This document shows positions 1 to 9,287 of a stretch of 64,000 nucleotides of DNA, in pieces. The translations under genes and the position numbers were made by a program. A model generated the notes under the pieces. The model worked only from the letters and a program-made list of their open reading frames with translations, was not told the DNA's origin and did no database searches. Origin of the DNA: Desulfoscipio geothermicus (GTDB taxonomy: Bacteria > Bacillota > Desulfotomaculia > Desulfotomaculales > Desulfallaceae); the NCBI GenBank assembly GCA_016841905.1, contig JAENYF010000007.1:1-64000 (forward strand), given 5' to 3'. Position 1 is the first letter of the stretch; every line of letters begins with the position of its first letter.

Positions 1-46
1 GCTATCAGATAATGTAACAAGAATGTTACATGAGGGGAGTGTCCCC

Positions 47-1360
47 ATGCGGGACCGAGGCTTAATAATTAAATCCGTGGTCGACGACAGCATAGCTGAT
101 GAACTAAGGCTGCAAGCCGGAGATATGCTTTTGCAGATCAATGGGCAAGACGTTAATGATATGCTGGATTATCGCTATTTAATTGCTGACGAATATTTAC
201 AGGTTCTGGTGCAAAAGTACAATGAAGAGCAATGGCTGCTTGAGATCGAAAAGGATTACGACGAAAGTCTAGGACTTGTATTCCAGGACGACGGTTGGGG
301 ACCCACCCGCCAGTGCGGTAACAAATGTATATTTTGCTTTGTCGACCAAATGCCCGGGCAGATGCGTCCATCACTGTATGTGAAAGATGATGATTACAGG
401 CTTTCATTTGCTCAGGGTAATTTTATTACTCTGACCAACATTGGTCCAACTGAACTCGAACGCATCGCACAAATGCGGCTTAGCCCGTTATATATTTCAG
501 TGCATACAACCAACCCGGTTCTACGGCGGGAAATGATGGGTAATCCCCGGGCCGAGCAAGTTTTGGACCAACTGCGTTTTCTAGCCGAAGCCGGTATCCA
601 GATGCACACACAGGTGGTGCTATGTCCGGGCGTCAATGACGGGTCGGAACTAAACCGCACCATTGGTGATCTCGGTGAACTTTGGCCGGCGGTATGTTCT
701 TTAGCCATTGTTCCAGTGGGCTTAACCGCTCACCGCCAGGAGCTCTTTAGCTTGCGCTCATATAACGCACAGGAAGCCCGGGAAGTGGTGCAGGAAGTGC
801 AGCGCTGGCAAAAGGTCTTTATGGCCGAATATGAATACCCACTCGTTTTTGCCAGTGATGAGTTTTACCTGCTTGCCGGGGTACGCATACCAGAGGCAGA
901 AAAATATTGTGACTTTCCCCAAACTGAAAACGGGGTGGGATTGGTTAGGCTTTTTATGGATGAATGGAAGCAGTTAACCAAATTGTTACCAAAATGTATA
1001 GAGCATCCGGTACATTGCTCACTGGTCACCGGAACCCTTGCCGGACCATTGTTGGCACCGGTGGTAGCTAAGCTAAACAAGATTTCCGGGCTGCAGGTGG
1101 ACCTGCATATATTGGAAAATAATTATTTTGGTAAGACTGTTACCGTGGCCGGTTTATTAACCGGGACAGATATATTAAATGGCTTGGCAGGATTGGATTT
1201 AGGCGAGCGGTTGTTCATTCCTGGAGTAATGCTTCGAGCAGGTGAACAGGTATTTTTAGATGATGTTACGCTTGAAGAACTGTCCGATAAACTAAACGTG
1301 CGAGTAATTTCCCTGGAGCATCCTGTAGAACTGGTGCAGCTATTAGGTTTGTATCCTTAA
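47..1360 (+). CDS. Radical-SAM/PDZ protein with DUF512
   Basis: Protein of about 437 residues of the DUF512 family. The N-terminus (roughly residues 5-60) reads as a PDZ-like segment with a GDMLLQINGQDV core. A cysteine cluster CGNKCIFCFVD (about residues 90-100) fits a CX3CX2C [4Fe-4S] radical-SAM site, and the C-terminal third is the DUF512 region (SLVTGTLAGPLLAPVV). The function is not established. In Clostridia this gene often sits just before der, as here. I place the start at ATG 47 because a GGGGAG site lies 7 nt upstream; an in-frame ATG at 23 lies before that site. No closer enzymatic assignment is justified. Confidence 0.85.
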   Translation: MRDRGLIIKSVVDDSIADELRLQAGDMLLQINGQDVNDMLDYRYLIADEYLQVLVQKYNEEQWLLEIEKDYDESLGLVFQDDGWGPTRQCGNKCIFCFVDQMPGQMRPSLYVKDDDYRLSFAQGNFITLTNIGPTELERIAQMRLSPLYISVHTTNPVLRREMMGNPRAEQVLDQLRFLAEAGIQMHTQVVLCPGVNDGSELNRTIGDLGELWPAVCSLAIVPVGLTAHRQELFSLRSYNAQEAREVVQEVQRWQKVFMAEYEYPLVFASDEFYLLAGVRIPEAEKYCDFPQTENGVGLVRLFMDEWKQLTKLLPKCIEHPVHCSLVTGTLAGPLLAPVVAKLNKISGLQVDLHILENNYFGKTVTVAGLLTGTDILNGLAGLDLGERLFIPGVMLRAGEQVFLDDVTLEELSDKLNVRVISLEHPVELVQLLGLYP

Positions 1361-1477
1361 TTAGCTTGTGAGAAGTACACTTTGGGTACAATATTTAATG
1401 TAATAATGTTACTATTTAGTTCATCGAGCTAAAATTTTAATAAAAACACTGCGCAATAACTGGAGAGAGGTGTACTT

Positions 1478-2788
1478 GTGGCGAAACCGATAGTAGCCAT
1501 AGTGGGTCGTCCCAACGTCGGCAAATCAACTTTGTTTAACCGCATAGTAGGCGGTCGGGTGGCCATAGTGGAGGGAGTGCCGGGTGTTACCCGGGACCGT
1601 CTTTATCAAGACGCTGAATGGAACAACCGCTGGTTTACTTTAGTTGACACAGGCGGGCTTGACTATAAGGACGAGGGTGAAATTGTATCACATATTCGAA
1701 AACAGGCAGAACTTGCCATTGCCGAAGCCGACCTGGTGCTTTTTGTTGTCGATACACGGGCAGGCTTAAACGGTACCGATGAAGATGTCGCCAAAGTTCT
1801 ACGCCGCTCGGAAAAACCTGTAATTTTAGTAGCCAACAAAGTTGAACATTTTGATAAAGCCCATGAATTATATGATTTTTACCGGCTTGGTCTTGGTGAG
1901 CCCTTGCCGGTTTCAGCCGCTGAAGGTATGAATACCGGTGACTTGCTGGATAGAGTAGTAGAAGAGCTGCCACCGGATGAAAATGAAGAAACTGAAGATG
2001 ATGTAATTAAAATTGCCGTCATTGGCCGTCCTAATGTGGGTAAATCATCATTGGTTAATGCATTATTGGGCGAGGAAAGGGTTATTGTCAGCAGCATTCC
2101 GGGTACAACAAGAGATGCTATTGATTCATATATCACCCGAGGGGACAAGAAGTATTCTGTTATTGATACTGCAGGGATCAGGCGACGCAGTAAGATCGGC
2201 CTGTCCACCGAAAGATATAGCGTCATTCGCTCGCTGCGTGCCGTGGACCGCTGCGATATAGTACTCATGCTTATTGACGCAGTAGAGCAATTAACCGACC
2301 AGGACAAGCGGATTGCCGGTTATGCTCACGAAAAGGGCCGGGGCTCTATTCTCGTGGTTAATAAATGGGACTTAGTGGAAAAGGATGACCACACAGCCAA
2401 TAGGTATACTGAGAACCTGCGGGATGGGTTGGGTTTTATGCGATATGCCCCGGTTATGTTTGTCAGTGCTTTGACTCACCAGCGGGTGCACCGGGTGCTG
2501 GATGTGGTGGATTATGTTAGCGAGCAGCAAAACATGCGCATAGCTACCACTGATTTAAATCAGCTACTGAGAGATGCAATATTGCACAATGCCACGCCCC
2601 AGGATAAGGGCAGGCACCTGAAAATTTTTTATGCCACTCAGGCATCCGTTAAGCCACCCACTTTTATTTTATTTGTCAATGATCCGGAATTAATGCATTT
2701 TTCTTATCTGCGTTATTTAGAAAACCAGCTGCGATCGGCCTATGGTTTTGAGGGAACTCCTATTAAGCTGGTCATGCGCAAAAGATAA
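1478..2788 (+). CDS. der: Ribosome-assembly GTPase Der (EngA)
   Basis: Tandem-GTPase protein of 436 residues needed for late 50S subunit assembly. Two P-loops GRPNVGKS are visible at residues 10-17 and 183-190, each followed by a DTGG or DTAG switch motif. The second domain has a canonical NKWD motif. The first has NKVE in place of NKxD, a change also known in other Der proteins. The C-terminal KH-like domain ends in basic residues, as is usual. The start is GTG 1478 behind GAGAGG. plsY follows 11 nt after the stop, so the two are probably cotranscribed. Length and motifs are normal for the family. Confidence 0.97.
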   Translation: MAKPIVAIVGRPNVGKSTLFNRIVGGRVAIVEGVPGVTRDRLYQDAEWNNRWFTLVDTGGLDYKDEGEIVSHIRKQAELAIAEADLVLFVVDTRAGLNGTDEDVAKVLRRSEKPVILVANKVEHFDKAHELYDFYRLGLGEPLPVSAAEGMNTGDLLDRVVEELPPDENEETEDDVIKIAVIGRPNVGKSSLVNALLGEERVIVSSIPGTTRDAIDSYITRGDKKYSVIDTAGIRRRSKIGLSTERYSVIRSLRAVDRCDIVLMLIDAVEQLTDQDKRIAGYAHEKGRGSILVVNKWDLVEKDDHTANRYTENLRDGLGFMRYAPVMFVSALTHQRVHRVLDVVDYVSEQQNMRIATTDLNQLLRDAILHNATPQDKGRHLKIFYATQASVKPPTFILFVNDPELMHFSYLRYLENQLRSAYGFEGTPIKLVMRKR

Positions 2789-2799
2789 GGAGTGGAATT

Positions 2800-3390
2800 A
2801 TGAATACATTACTGGCCATGGTGATTAGCTACCTGATTGGTTCAATACCATTTGGTGTGCTGGTGGCCAGGACTAAAGGCATAAATATTATGGAGCGCGG
2901 CAGCGGCAACATTGGTACTACCAATGTATGGCGTAACCTTGGCCCGGGCTACGGCATTTTAGTGCTGACCCTAGACGCGTCCAAGGGGTTAATTGCTGTG
3001 CTGGTTGGACGGCACTTCGGCGGTATTGAAACCGAGCTGTTAGCTGCTTTCAGCGCTTTGTGCGGTCACAGCTGGTCAGTTTTTTTGCGCTTTAAAGGGG
3101 GCAAAATTGTAGCTACCGGTGCGGGGGTAATATTGGCCATCTCACCCTTGGTTACACTGGTAGCTCTGATGGTGCTTTTAACTACGCTGGCGATTAGCCG
3201 TTATGTATCTTTGAGTTCCATGATGGCAGCCTTATCCTTACCTATTACTATGGCAGTTTTAGGTATGGACAAGTTATATATAATTTTTAGCTTTATTTTA
3301 GTTCTTTTCGTTATTTATAAACATCGAGCCAACATTAAAAAAATTTTTGACGGTACGGAATACAAGGTGGAAAAGAGCAGGAGGAAGTAG
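2800..3390 (+). CDS. plsY: Glycerol-3-phosphate acyltransferase PlsY
   Basis: Polytopic inner-membrane enzyme of 196 residues that transfers acyl groups from acyl-phosphate to glycerol-3-phosphate, the first step of phospholipid synthesis. The conserved motif [12 protein letters not shown] is present near residue 38, and a second motif reads [12 protein letters not shown]. In most PlsY proteins this second motif is GGKGVAT, so Ile replaces a usually invariant Gly. About five hydrophobic helices are evident, and the C-terminus is basic and cytosolic. It lies 11 nt after der and 1 nt before gpsA, whose product makes its substrate. Confidence 0.95.
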   Translation: MNTLLAMVISYLIGSIPFGVLVARTKGINIMERGSGNIGTTNVWRNLGPGYGILVLTLDASKGLIAVLVGRHFGGIETELLAAFSALCGHSWSVFLRFKGGKIVATGAGVILAISPLVTLVALMVLLTTLAISRYVSLSSMMAALSLPITMAVLGMDKLYIIFSFILVLFVIYKHRANIKKIFDGTEYKVEKSRRK

Positions 3391-3391
3391 T

Positions 3392-4459
3392 GTGGCTGTA
3401 AATGGCAAACATGTTACTGTGCTTGGTGCGGGCAGTTGGGGCACTGCCCTGGCTCGCCACCTGGCCGGTAACGGCTCTATGGTCAAGCTGTGGGCCAGGC
3501 GTCCGGAACAGATAGAAGAAATAAATACCTTCCGGGAAAATAAACGCTATTTGCCCGGTGTAGTATTGCCTGGTAATATACAGGTCACTACAGATTTGGA
3601 ACAGGCGCTGGAGGGTGCCTTTGCTGTTGTCTTCAGTGTACCTTCGCATACTTTCCGGACAGTCCTAAGACAAACGCTGCCTTTTATTAATACTGAAACA
3701 CTTATTGTAAACACCGCCAAGGGCATTGAAGAAAACAGCACCCTCAGGTTATCTGAAGTTTTTGCCGCTGAGGCCGGCCCGGCCAGGTTAGAACAATATG
3801 CCGTGCTTTCAGGCCCCAGTCATGCCGAAGAGGTAGCCCGAGAGATGCCTACTGCTGTAGTGGTAGCCTCCACCTCTTCGCATACTGCTGTGCTGGCCCA
3901 GGATATATTTATGCGCCAAAATTTACGGGTTTATACTAACCCTGATATTGTAGGTGTAGAGCTTGGCGGGGCATTAAAGAACGTGATTGCTCTGGGTACC
4001 GGTATTGTAGACGGGCTACTGGATAGTGATAATGCCAGGGCAGCGCTGATGACGCGAGGGCTGGCGGAAATTACCCGGCTGGGTATAAACATGCGGGCCA
4101 ATCCCTTAACCTTTGCGGGACTAACTGGTCTTGGAGATCTAATCGTAACCTGCATCAGCAGACACAGCCGCAACCGCCGCGCCGGCATCGCCATCGGGCA
4201 GGGTAAAACACTGCAGCAGGCGCTTGACGAGGTAAACATGGTGGTGGAGGGGGTGCGCACTACCCGGGCAGCCCACATTCTAGCAGCTACCTTGGACATT
4301 GAAATGCCCATCACCGAGCAAATATATCAGGTTCTTTTCCACAACCTTTCTCCCCAAGTAGCCATGAAAAACCTAATGGCTCGTGGAAAAACAAGAGAAG
4401 TGGAGGAAGTTGCCCTGGCTCATATCAAGTGGCAATCTGAACAAGGAATCGAATTATAA
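3392..4459 (+). CDS. gpsA: NAD(P)-dependent glycerol-3-phosphate dehydrogenase
   Basis: Cytosolic enzyme of 355 residues that reduces dihydroxyacetone phosphate to sn-glycerol-3-phosphate for phospholipid synthesis. The N-terminal Rossmann motif [12 protein letters not shown] is at about residues 10-21. [18 protein letters not shown], the [15 protein letters not shown] region with the catalytic lysine, and GLGDLIVTC all match the family. The start is GTG 3392 behind AGGAGG within the end of plsY; an ORF extension upstream to 3347 lies inside plsY and is not used. It is the last gene of the der-plsY-gpsA group and is followed directly by a terminator. Confidence 0.96.
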   Translation: MAVNGKHVTVLGAGSWGTALARHLAGNGSMVKLWARRPEQIEEINTFRENKRYLPGVVLPGNIQVTTDLEQALEGAFAVVFSVPSHTFRTVLRQTLPFINTETLIVNTAKGIEENSTLRLSEVFAAEAGPARLEQYAVLSGPSHAEEVAREMPTAVVVASTSSHTAVLAQDIFMRQNLRVYTNPDIVGVELGGALKNVIALGTGIVDGLLDSDNARAALMTRGLAEITRLGINMRANPLTFAGLTGLGDLIVTCISRHSRNRRAGIAIGQGKTLQQALDEVNMVVEGVRTTRAAHILAATLDIEMPITEQIYQVLFHNLSPQVAMKNLMARGKTREVEEVALAHIKWQSEQGIEL

Positions 4460-4475
4460 TATTATTAATAGGATT

Positions 4476-4502
4476 AAAAACGGCGTAAAGCCGTTTTTTT
4501 TA
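4476..4502 (+). terminator. Rho-independent terminator after gpsA
   Basis: A GC stem CGGC/GCCG extended by AAAAA/TTTTT, with a 5-nt loop and a run of Ts, begins 17 nt after the gpsA stop. Confidence 0.9.
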
Positions 4503-4799
4503 GTTGAACGGGTTATGCGCCGGCTTTGGCTATATATATCCTGCAAACCAGGTGCATATAGTACTAGTAGCAGTGGTACAACCTGGAACAATTTTATTAG
4601 CTTATTTTAGACTAAACAGTAATAAAAGTGCTGGGTAATCATATATATATAATGTTAATGTATGCCATTGGAAAAAACTGCTCGTGGACTAGGCTGGCCG
4701 TTGGGCTTTTATATACCGTTTTTCCTATCGGTAGGGGGGATGCTATTCTGACGTCGTTTTGTTAATTATATAAATTTTTGATAAGGAGGGAGTGCGTTC
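4503..4799. other. Intergenic region upstream of spoIVA
   Basis: About 300 bp without a convincing gene. It contains a nested inverted repeat (CCAGGT at 4548-4553 with ACCTGG at 4581-4586, and GTAC at 4561-4564 with GTAC at 4576-4579). spoIVA is a sigma-E gene in Bacillus. A weak sigma-E-like candidate is a TATATAT element near 4531-4538 and CATATAGT near 4555-4562, about 16 nt apart; this is only suggestive. The spoIVA ribosome site AAGGAGGG lies at about 4783-4790. Confidence 0.4.
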
Positions 4800-6281
4800 A
4801 TGGAAAAGTTGGATATTTTCCGCGATATTGCGGAACGCACCGAGGGGGATATTTACCTGGGTGTTAGCGGCGGCGTGCGCACAGGCAAATCAACTTTTAT
4901 TAAACGGTTCATGGATCTAATGGTCTTACCCAATATCGAAAACGAATTTGAAAGAGAAAGGGCAAAGGATGAGCTGCCCCAGAGCGGATCCGGCAAAACG
5001 ATTATGACCACTGAGCCCAAATTTGTGCCGAACGAAGCGGTCGAGATGGAAATAAGCCCCAATCTTAAAGTAAAGGTCCGGCTAGTCGACTGTGTAGGGT
5101 ACCGGGTTGAGGGAGCTCTGGGCTATGAGGATGAGGAAGGCAACCCGCGTTTGGTGATTACCCCTTGGTTTGACGAACCCGTTACATTTGAAGAAGCCGC
5201 GGAAACAGGTACCAGAAAGGTAATCAGTGAGCACTCCACCATTGGCCTGGTGATTACTACGGATGGTACCACAACTGATATCCCAAGAGAAAATTTTATA
5301 CCCGCTGAAGAAAGAGTGGTTCAGGAATTAAAGGAGATTAACAGGCCTTATATAGTTGTCTTAAATACGACTGCCCCGGAAAATGAAGACACTATTCAAC
5401 TGGCTGATGAGCTTTCGGAAAAATATGATGTGCCGGTTCTCCCGGTTAACTGCGCGGAGATGCTTCAGCCAGACATTATGCTGATTATGGAAAAAGCATT
5501 GTTTGAATTCCCAGTCAACGAGGTTTCTATCGCTATGCCGCTGTGGGTGGAAGATTTGGAACAAAAACACTGGCTAAGGCAAAAATTTGATACCGCGGTA
5601 CAGGATACTGTGCAGCAGGTGCGTCGTCTTCGTGATATTGACGGGGCAGTTGAAAAACTGGGCGATTATGATATGGTGCAAACGGTCAGTTTAAATAATT
5701 TAGATTTGGGTACAGGCACGGCAGCCATAGAAATTAGTTCGAAACCAGATTTGTTTTACCGGGTACTCTCTGAAGAAACCGGGTTCCAGTTAGAAGGGGA
5801 TCACCAGTTATTCCGCCTGGTCAAAGAATTGGCTAAAGATAAGCGTGAATATGATAAAGTTGCCCCTGCTCTGATGGAACTCAAGGAAACCGGTTACGGT
5901 ATGGTAACTCCAGGGATTGACGATATGCTGTTAGATGAACCTGAACTAATCAAGCAGGGCAACCGGTTCGGTATCAAGCTAAGGGCCAGTGCCCCATCCA
6001 TTCATATGATTCAAGCCAATATTAGTACAGAAATAACCCCCATTATTGGTACCGAAAGACAAGGCGAGGATATGGTCCGGTATATGCTGAATGAGTTTGA
6101 GGAAAACCCTCAAAAGATTTGGGAATCCGAAATATTCGGTAAATCGGTCAGTGACCTGGTGCGCGAAGGTATTCAAAACAAACTGCAAAGAATGCCTGAA
6201 AACGCGCAAACCAAACTGCAGGAAACCGTCAGGCGTATTGTTAATGAGGGTAGTGGCGGTCTTATATGTATAATAATTTAA
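4800..6281 (+). CDS. spoIVA: Stage IV sporulation protein A, spore-coat base ATPase
   Basis: Cytoskeletal ATPase of 493 residues that polymerises on the forespore surface and anchors coat and cortex assembly. The Walker A motif GGVRTGKS lies at residues 24-31, with VRLVDCVGYRVEGALG just downstream as the switch/Walker B-like region. The C-terminal tail ends GGLICIII, the hydrophobic anchor expected for membrane targeting through SpoVM. Length matches Bacillus SpoIVA (492). It stands alone, with terminators on both sides. Its presence shows that the host forms endospores or descends from a spore former. Confidence 0.98.
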   Translation: MEKLDIFRDIAERTEGDIYLGVSGGVRTGKSTFIKRFMDLMVLPNIENEFERERAKDELPQSGSGKTIMTTEPKFVPNEAVEMEISPNLKVKVRLVDCVGYRVEGALGYEDEEGNPRLVITPWFDEPVTFEEAAETGTRKVISEHSTIGLVITTDGTTTDIPRENFIPAEERVVQELKEINRPYIVVLNTTAPENEDTIQLADELSEKYDVPVLPVNCAEMLQPDIMLIMEKALFEFPVNEVSIAMPLWVEDLEQKHWLRQKFDTAVQDTVQQVRRLRDIDGAVEKLGDYDMVQTVSLNNLDLGTGTAAIEISSKPDLFYRVLSEETGFQLEGDHQLFRLVKELAKDKREYDKVAPALMELKETGYGMVTPGIDDMLLDEPELIKQGNRFGIKLRASAPSIHMIQANISTEITPIIGTERQGEDMVRYMLNEFEENPQKIWESEIFGKSVSDLVREGIQNKLQRMPENAQTKLQETVRRIVNEGSGGLICIII

Positions 6282-6306
6282 CCGGTCTAAAAGACCGGTT
6301 TTTTTG
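6280..6306 (+). terminator. Rho-independent terminator overlapping the spoIVA stop
   Basis: Perfect 9-bp stem AACCGGTCT/AGACCGGTT with a 3-nt loop and seven Ts. The 5' arm overlaps the stop codon. Confidence 0.93.
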
Positions 6307-6400
6307 TGCTTAAGGAAATTATGTTTGCCATATTTATAGCAAGCGCTAAGGATTAAAGTATAAGTACTGAAAAGCGCGCGCAGAGGGAACCGAATGCGAA
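6306..6400. repeat. Intergenic repeat copy 1 (long form)
   Basis: Sequence directly after the spoIVA terminator that recurs at 49459-49543 and 60914-60970. Shared blocks are a TTAAGG/TTTAGG.AA.TTATG lead-in, a partly palindromic TTGCCATATTTATAGCAA core, and a CGCGCAGAGGGAACCGAAT block shared with copy 3. All three copies start within a few bases of a terminator T-tract. No coding potential is evident. Confidence 0.7.
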
Positions 6401-6464
6401 AACTTAAAAGACTTGTGTTAGTGTCGAAGTAGGAAGGACAAGTATCTTGTATAGTGATAGACAG

Positions 6465-6494
6465 TTGCCAAAAAAGATATAATAATGATATAAT
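6465..6494 (+). promoter_or_regulatory. Sigma-A-type promoter for the ACT/hom operon
   Basis: TTGCCA (6465-6470), an 18-nt spacer and TATAAT (6489-6494), about 70 nt before the TTG start at 6563. Confidence 0.65.
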
Positions 6495-6562
6495 GTCTAC
6501 CATGCGTGGAAATGTATCCATATGACATGGACGATAATGGGGGGCTACGGAGGTGTGCAACG

Positions 6563-7006
6563 TTGGCGGGCCAGGAACCGCGGTTTTTTTTGGTGCAGGA
6601 GGATATCCTTCCCGAGGCCTTTTATAAAACAGTTCAGGCCAAGGAATTATTGATGAATGGCGAGGCAGCCACGGTAAATGAAGCGGTAGAAAGGGTACAG
6701 TTAAGTCGCAGCGCTTTCTATAAATATAAAGATAAAGTATATCCTTTTGTCCGTTGGAATCGGGACAAAACTATTATTTTAGAAATGCTGCTGGAACATC
6801 GTTCCGGAGTTTTATCTGCAGTGCTGAACAGTGTAGCCGCAGTGGGGGGAAACATAGTTACGATCAACCAGAACATTCCACAGCAGGGTATCGCTATCGC
6901 AACTGTAACCATTGAAACCGCTAATTTAGAATGCGATGTGGAAAATATGCTCAAGCTATTGCGTTATACCCCGGGTGTAAAAGCAGCAAAGCTATTGGGC
7001 GCATAA
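6563..7006 (+). CDS. ACT-domain protein, UPF0735/PheB-like
   Basis: Protein of 147 residues of the UPF0735 ACT-domain family (often named PheB). An N-terminal helical part (AKELLMNGEAATVNEAVERV, then SRSAFYKYKDKV, which looks like a helix-turn-helix) precedes an ACT domain (ILEMLLEHRSGVLSAVLN) that usually binds an amino acid. The role is unknown; in Firmicutes it is commonly found next to homoserine dehydrogenase, as here, so a regulatory function in the aspartate-family pathway is plausible. I choose TTG 6563 because GGAGG at 6549-6553 is correctly spaced and the length then matches the family. An ATG at 6506 lies upstream of that site. Confidence 0.85.
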   Translation: MAGQEPRFFLVQEDILPEAFYKTVQAKELLMNGEAATVNEAVERVQLSRSAFYKYKDKVYPFVRWNRDKTIILEMLLEHRSGVLSAVLNSVAAVGGNIVTINQNIPQQGIAIATVTIETANLECDVENMLKLLRYTPGVKAAKLLGA

Positions 7007-7073
7007 GTATATCGTTAAAATCATCTTTGCATGTATACAATGTAATTTTGGTAACTTGAAAGGAGCTTTGTTT

Positions 7074-8369
7074 ATGTCAGGTGAAAATAATATACAAATT
7101 GGCCTTTTAGGACTAGGTACAGTGGGCCGGGGGGTATATCGCATTATTACCGGTAACGCTGAAAATATCAAACGCAAAGTTGGGGCCGGTCTGGAAATAA
7201 AAAAAATACTGGAGAAGGATACTGCCAAGCTGCGTGATTTGGAAATTGATTTGAGCAAACAAACCACCAATATTGAGGATATTATCAACGACCCGGAAAT
7301 AAAAATAGTGGTGGAAGTATTAGGCGGCATAAAGCCCACCCTCGACTATGTCAGCCGGGTTCTAGAGAGCGGCAAAAGTGTGGTTACGGCCAATAAGGAT
7401 ATGATTGCCACGTATGGCAAGCAGCTTTTTGCTCTGTCCCAGGCTAATCATGCCGACCTGTTGTTTGAAGCCAGCGTAGGCGGTGGCATCCCGATCATTA
7501 GCACGCTAAAACAATGCCTGGCGGCCAACCGGATCACTCAAATAATCGGTATTGTCAATGGTACTACGAATTATATGTTAACTAAAATGACTGAGGAAGG
7601 CTCAGATTTTACCGAGGTATTGCAAGAAGCCCAGGTCAAGGGGTATGCTGAAGCTGATCCAACCGCGGATATTGAAGGCTATGATGCAGCACGCAAATTG
7701 GCTATACTAGCATCTATTGCTTTTAACTCCCGCGTGGTCCTGGATGATGTATATGTGGAGGGTATTACAAAAGTAACCGCTTCCGACATCGCCTATGCGG
7801 GTGAACTTAATTATATTGTTAAACTGCTTGCGATTGCCAAGGAAATAGGTGATGGCATCGAGGTACGGGTGCATCCCACCCTAATACCGCGCAATCACCC
7901 CCTGGCCACGGTTAACGATGTGTATAACGCCATTTATGTTACCGGTGATGCCGTGGGAGATACGATGTTTTACGGCCGCGGGGCAGGGGAAATGCCTACG
8001 GCCAGTGCAGTAGTGTCCAACATTATGGATGCCGCCCGCAATTTACTTCACGAAGTGCCGGGAATTATCTCCTGTACATGTTATGAAGAAAAACCAGTCA
8101 AGGATATGGGAGCTACACTGGTTAAATATTATGTCCGCCTGAATGTTACCGACAAGCCGGGTGTACTGGCCTCCATTGCTTGCGCCCTGGGGGATAAGGA
8201 AGTTAGCCTGGCCTCAGTGCTGCAAAAGCAAACCGACGGCAACAATGCGGAAATTGTATTGGTGACCCATAAAGTACGCGAAAAAAACATGCAAGAGGCG
8301 TTGGAAATTATCAAGCACTTATCATCAGTCAATGAAGTTGCCAATTTTATCCGTGTGGAGGGTGAATGA
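7074..8369 (+). CDS. hom: Homoserine dehydrogenase
   Basis: Enzyme of 431 residues that reduces aspartate semialdehyde to homoserine, the branch point to threonine and methionine. It has a Rossmann motif GLLGLGTVGRGV near the N-terminus, the ASVGGGIPII and IVNGTTNYMLTKM active-site segments, AYAEADPTADIEGYDAARK-type substrate residues, and a C-terminal ACT domain (VRLNVTDKPGVLASIA) for feedback control by threonine. The start is ATG 7074, 8 nt after AAAGGAG; TTG 7056 precedes that site. thrB follows 4 nt after the stop, then lysC. Confidence 0.97.
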   Translation: MSGENNIQIGLLGLGTVGRGVYRIITGNAENIKRKVGAGLEIKKILEKDTAKLRDLEIDLSKQTTNIEDIINDPEIKIVVEVLGGIKPTLDYVSRVLESGKSVVTANKDMIATYGKQLFALSQANHADLLFEASVGGGIPIISTLKQCLAANRITQIIGIVNGTTNYMLTKMTEEGSDFTEVLQEAQVKGYAEADPTADIEGYDAARKLAILASIAFNSRVVLDDVYVEGITKVTASDIAYAGELNYIVKLLAIAKEIGDGIEVRVHPTLIPRNHPLATVNDVYNAIYVTGDAVGDTMFYGRGAGEMPTASAVVSNIMDAARNLLHEVPGIISCTCYEEKPVKDMGATLVKYYVRLNVTDKPGVLASIACALGDKEVSLASVLQKQTDGNNAEIVLVTHKVREKNMQEALEIIKHLSSVNEVANFIRVEGE

Positions 8370-8373
8370 ACCG

Positions 8374-9276
8374 GTGATTAGAGTTCATGTGCCTGCTACC
8401 GCTGCTAATTTGGGCCCGGGCTTTGATTGCCTGGGCATGGCGCTAGAACTATATAATATCGTGGAATTCAGCAAAATACCCCGAGGCCTGAGTATCGAGG
8501 TGGAGGGAGAGGGCGCCGGTGACTTGGCGTGCAATGAGGGCAACCTGGTTTACCGCGCTGCCAAACGGGTTTTTGACCGGATTGGCTATAGGCCCGACGG
8601 GCTGCGCATTCGGTTGGTTAACAGCATACCGGTCGGCCGGGGGCTGGGCAGCAGCGCTTCTGCTGTAATTGGTGGTATCATTGCTGCCAACAGGCTATGT
8701 GGTGCCCAGCTCAGTAAACGCGAAATTTTAGCCCTAGCTTGTTCTATTGAGGGGCACCCGGACAACATTGCCCCGGCATTGCTGGGTGGCCTGGTTATCT
8801 ATGCTGCGGTAGATGATGAAATAACCTGGACTAAGATAGATTTGCCGGCAGGACTGAAAGCAGTGGTGGCGGTACCTGATTTCACTATGAGTACTCGAGA
8901 TGCCAGAGATGCACTGCCGCACATGGTAACCATGCGGGACGCCGTGTTCAATATTGGCCGGGCAGCACTTTTAGTTGCTGCGCTGCAAAAGGGGGACTTG
9001 TCCGTATTGGGCACAGCTATGGATGACAAATTGCACCAACCCTTTCGCGTAGGTTTGATTCCCGGCTATAAAAAAGTTGTTTCAGCCGCCAGGCTGGCCG
9101 GAGCCCGGGGCGTGGCCTTAAGTGGTGCCGGGCCGGCCATCATTGCCCTGGCGGATAATAATCAGGAATTGATTGCGAAAGTAATGAAGGCAACCTTCCG
9201 GGAAAGCGGTGTCAACGCACGTTCTCTAATTTTGGCACCGAGTCCGGTGGGCGCGAGAGCATTGGAAGTTTTATAA
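8374..9276 (+). CDS. thrB: Homoserine kinase (GHMP family)
   Basis: Cytosolic kinase of 300 residues that phosphorylates homoserine before threonine synthase. It has the GHMP signature PVGRGLGSSASAVIGGI, the N-terminal motif ATAANLGPGFDCLG and the C-terminal GARGVALSGAGPAII glycine-rich segment. I choose GTG 8374, 11 nt after GGAGGG and just past the hom stop; in-frame alternatives at 8362 and 8332 overlap hom. No threonine synthase gene is in the window. Confidence 0.95.
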   Translation: MIRVHVPATAANLGPGFDCLGMALELYNIVEFSKIPRGLSIEVEGEGAGDLACNEGNLVYRAAKRVFDRIGYRPDGLRIRLVNSIPVGRGLGSSASAVIGGIIAANRLCGAQLSKREILALACSIEGHPDNIAPALLGGLVIYAAVDDEITWTKIDLPAGLKAVVAVPDFTMSTRDARDALPHMVTMRDAVFNIGRAALLVAALQKGDLSVLGTAMDDKLHQPFRVGLIPGYKKVVSAARLAGARGVALSGAGPAIIALADNNQELIAKVMKATFRESGVNARSLILAPSPVGARALEVL

Positions 9277-9287
9277 GGGGTGATAAA

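Noticed and set aside
5979-6560. Minus-strand ORF of 193 codons across the end of spoIVA
   Set aside because: It runs antisense to spoIVA, crosses its terminator and has no recognisable domain or ribosome site.
6301-6562. T-box or amino-acid riboswitch before the hom operon
   Set aside because: No T-box consensus, specifier stem or terminator is present. The region holds a repeat copy and a simple promoter.
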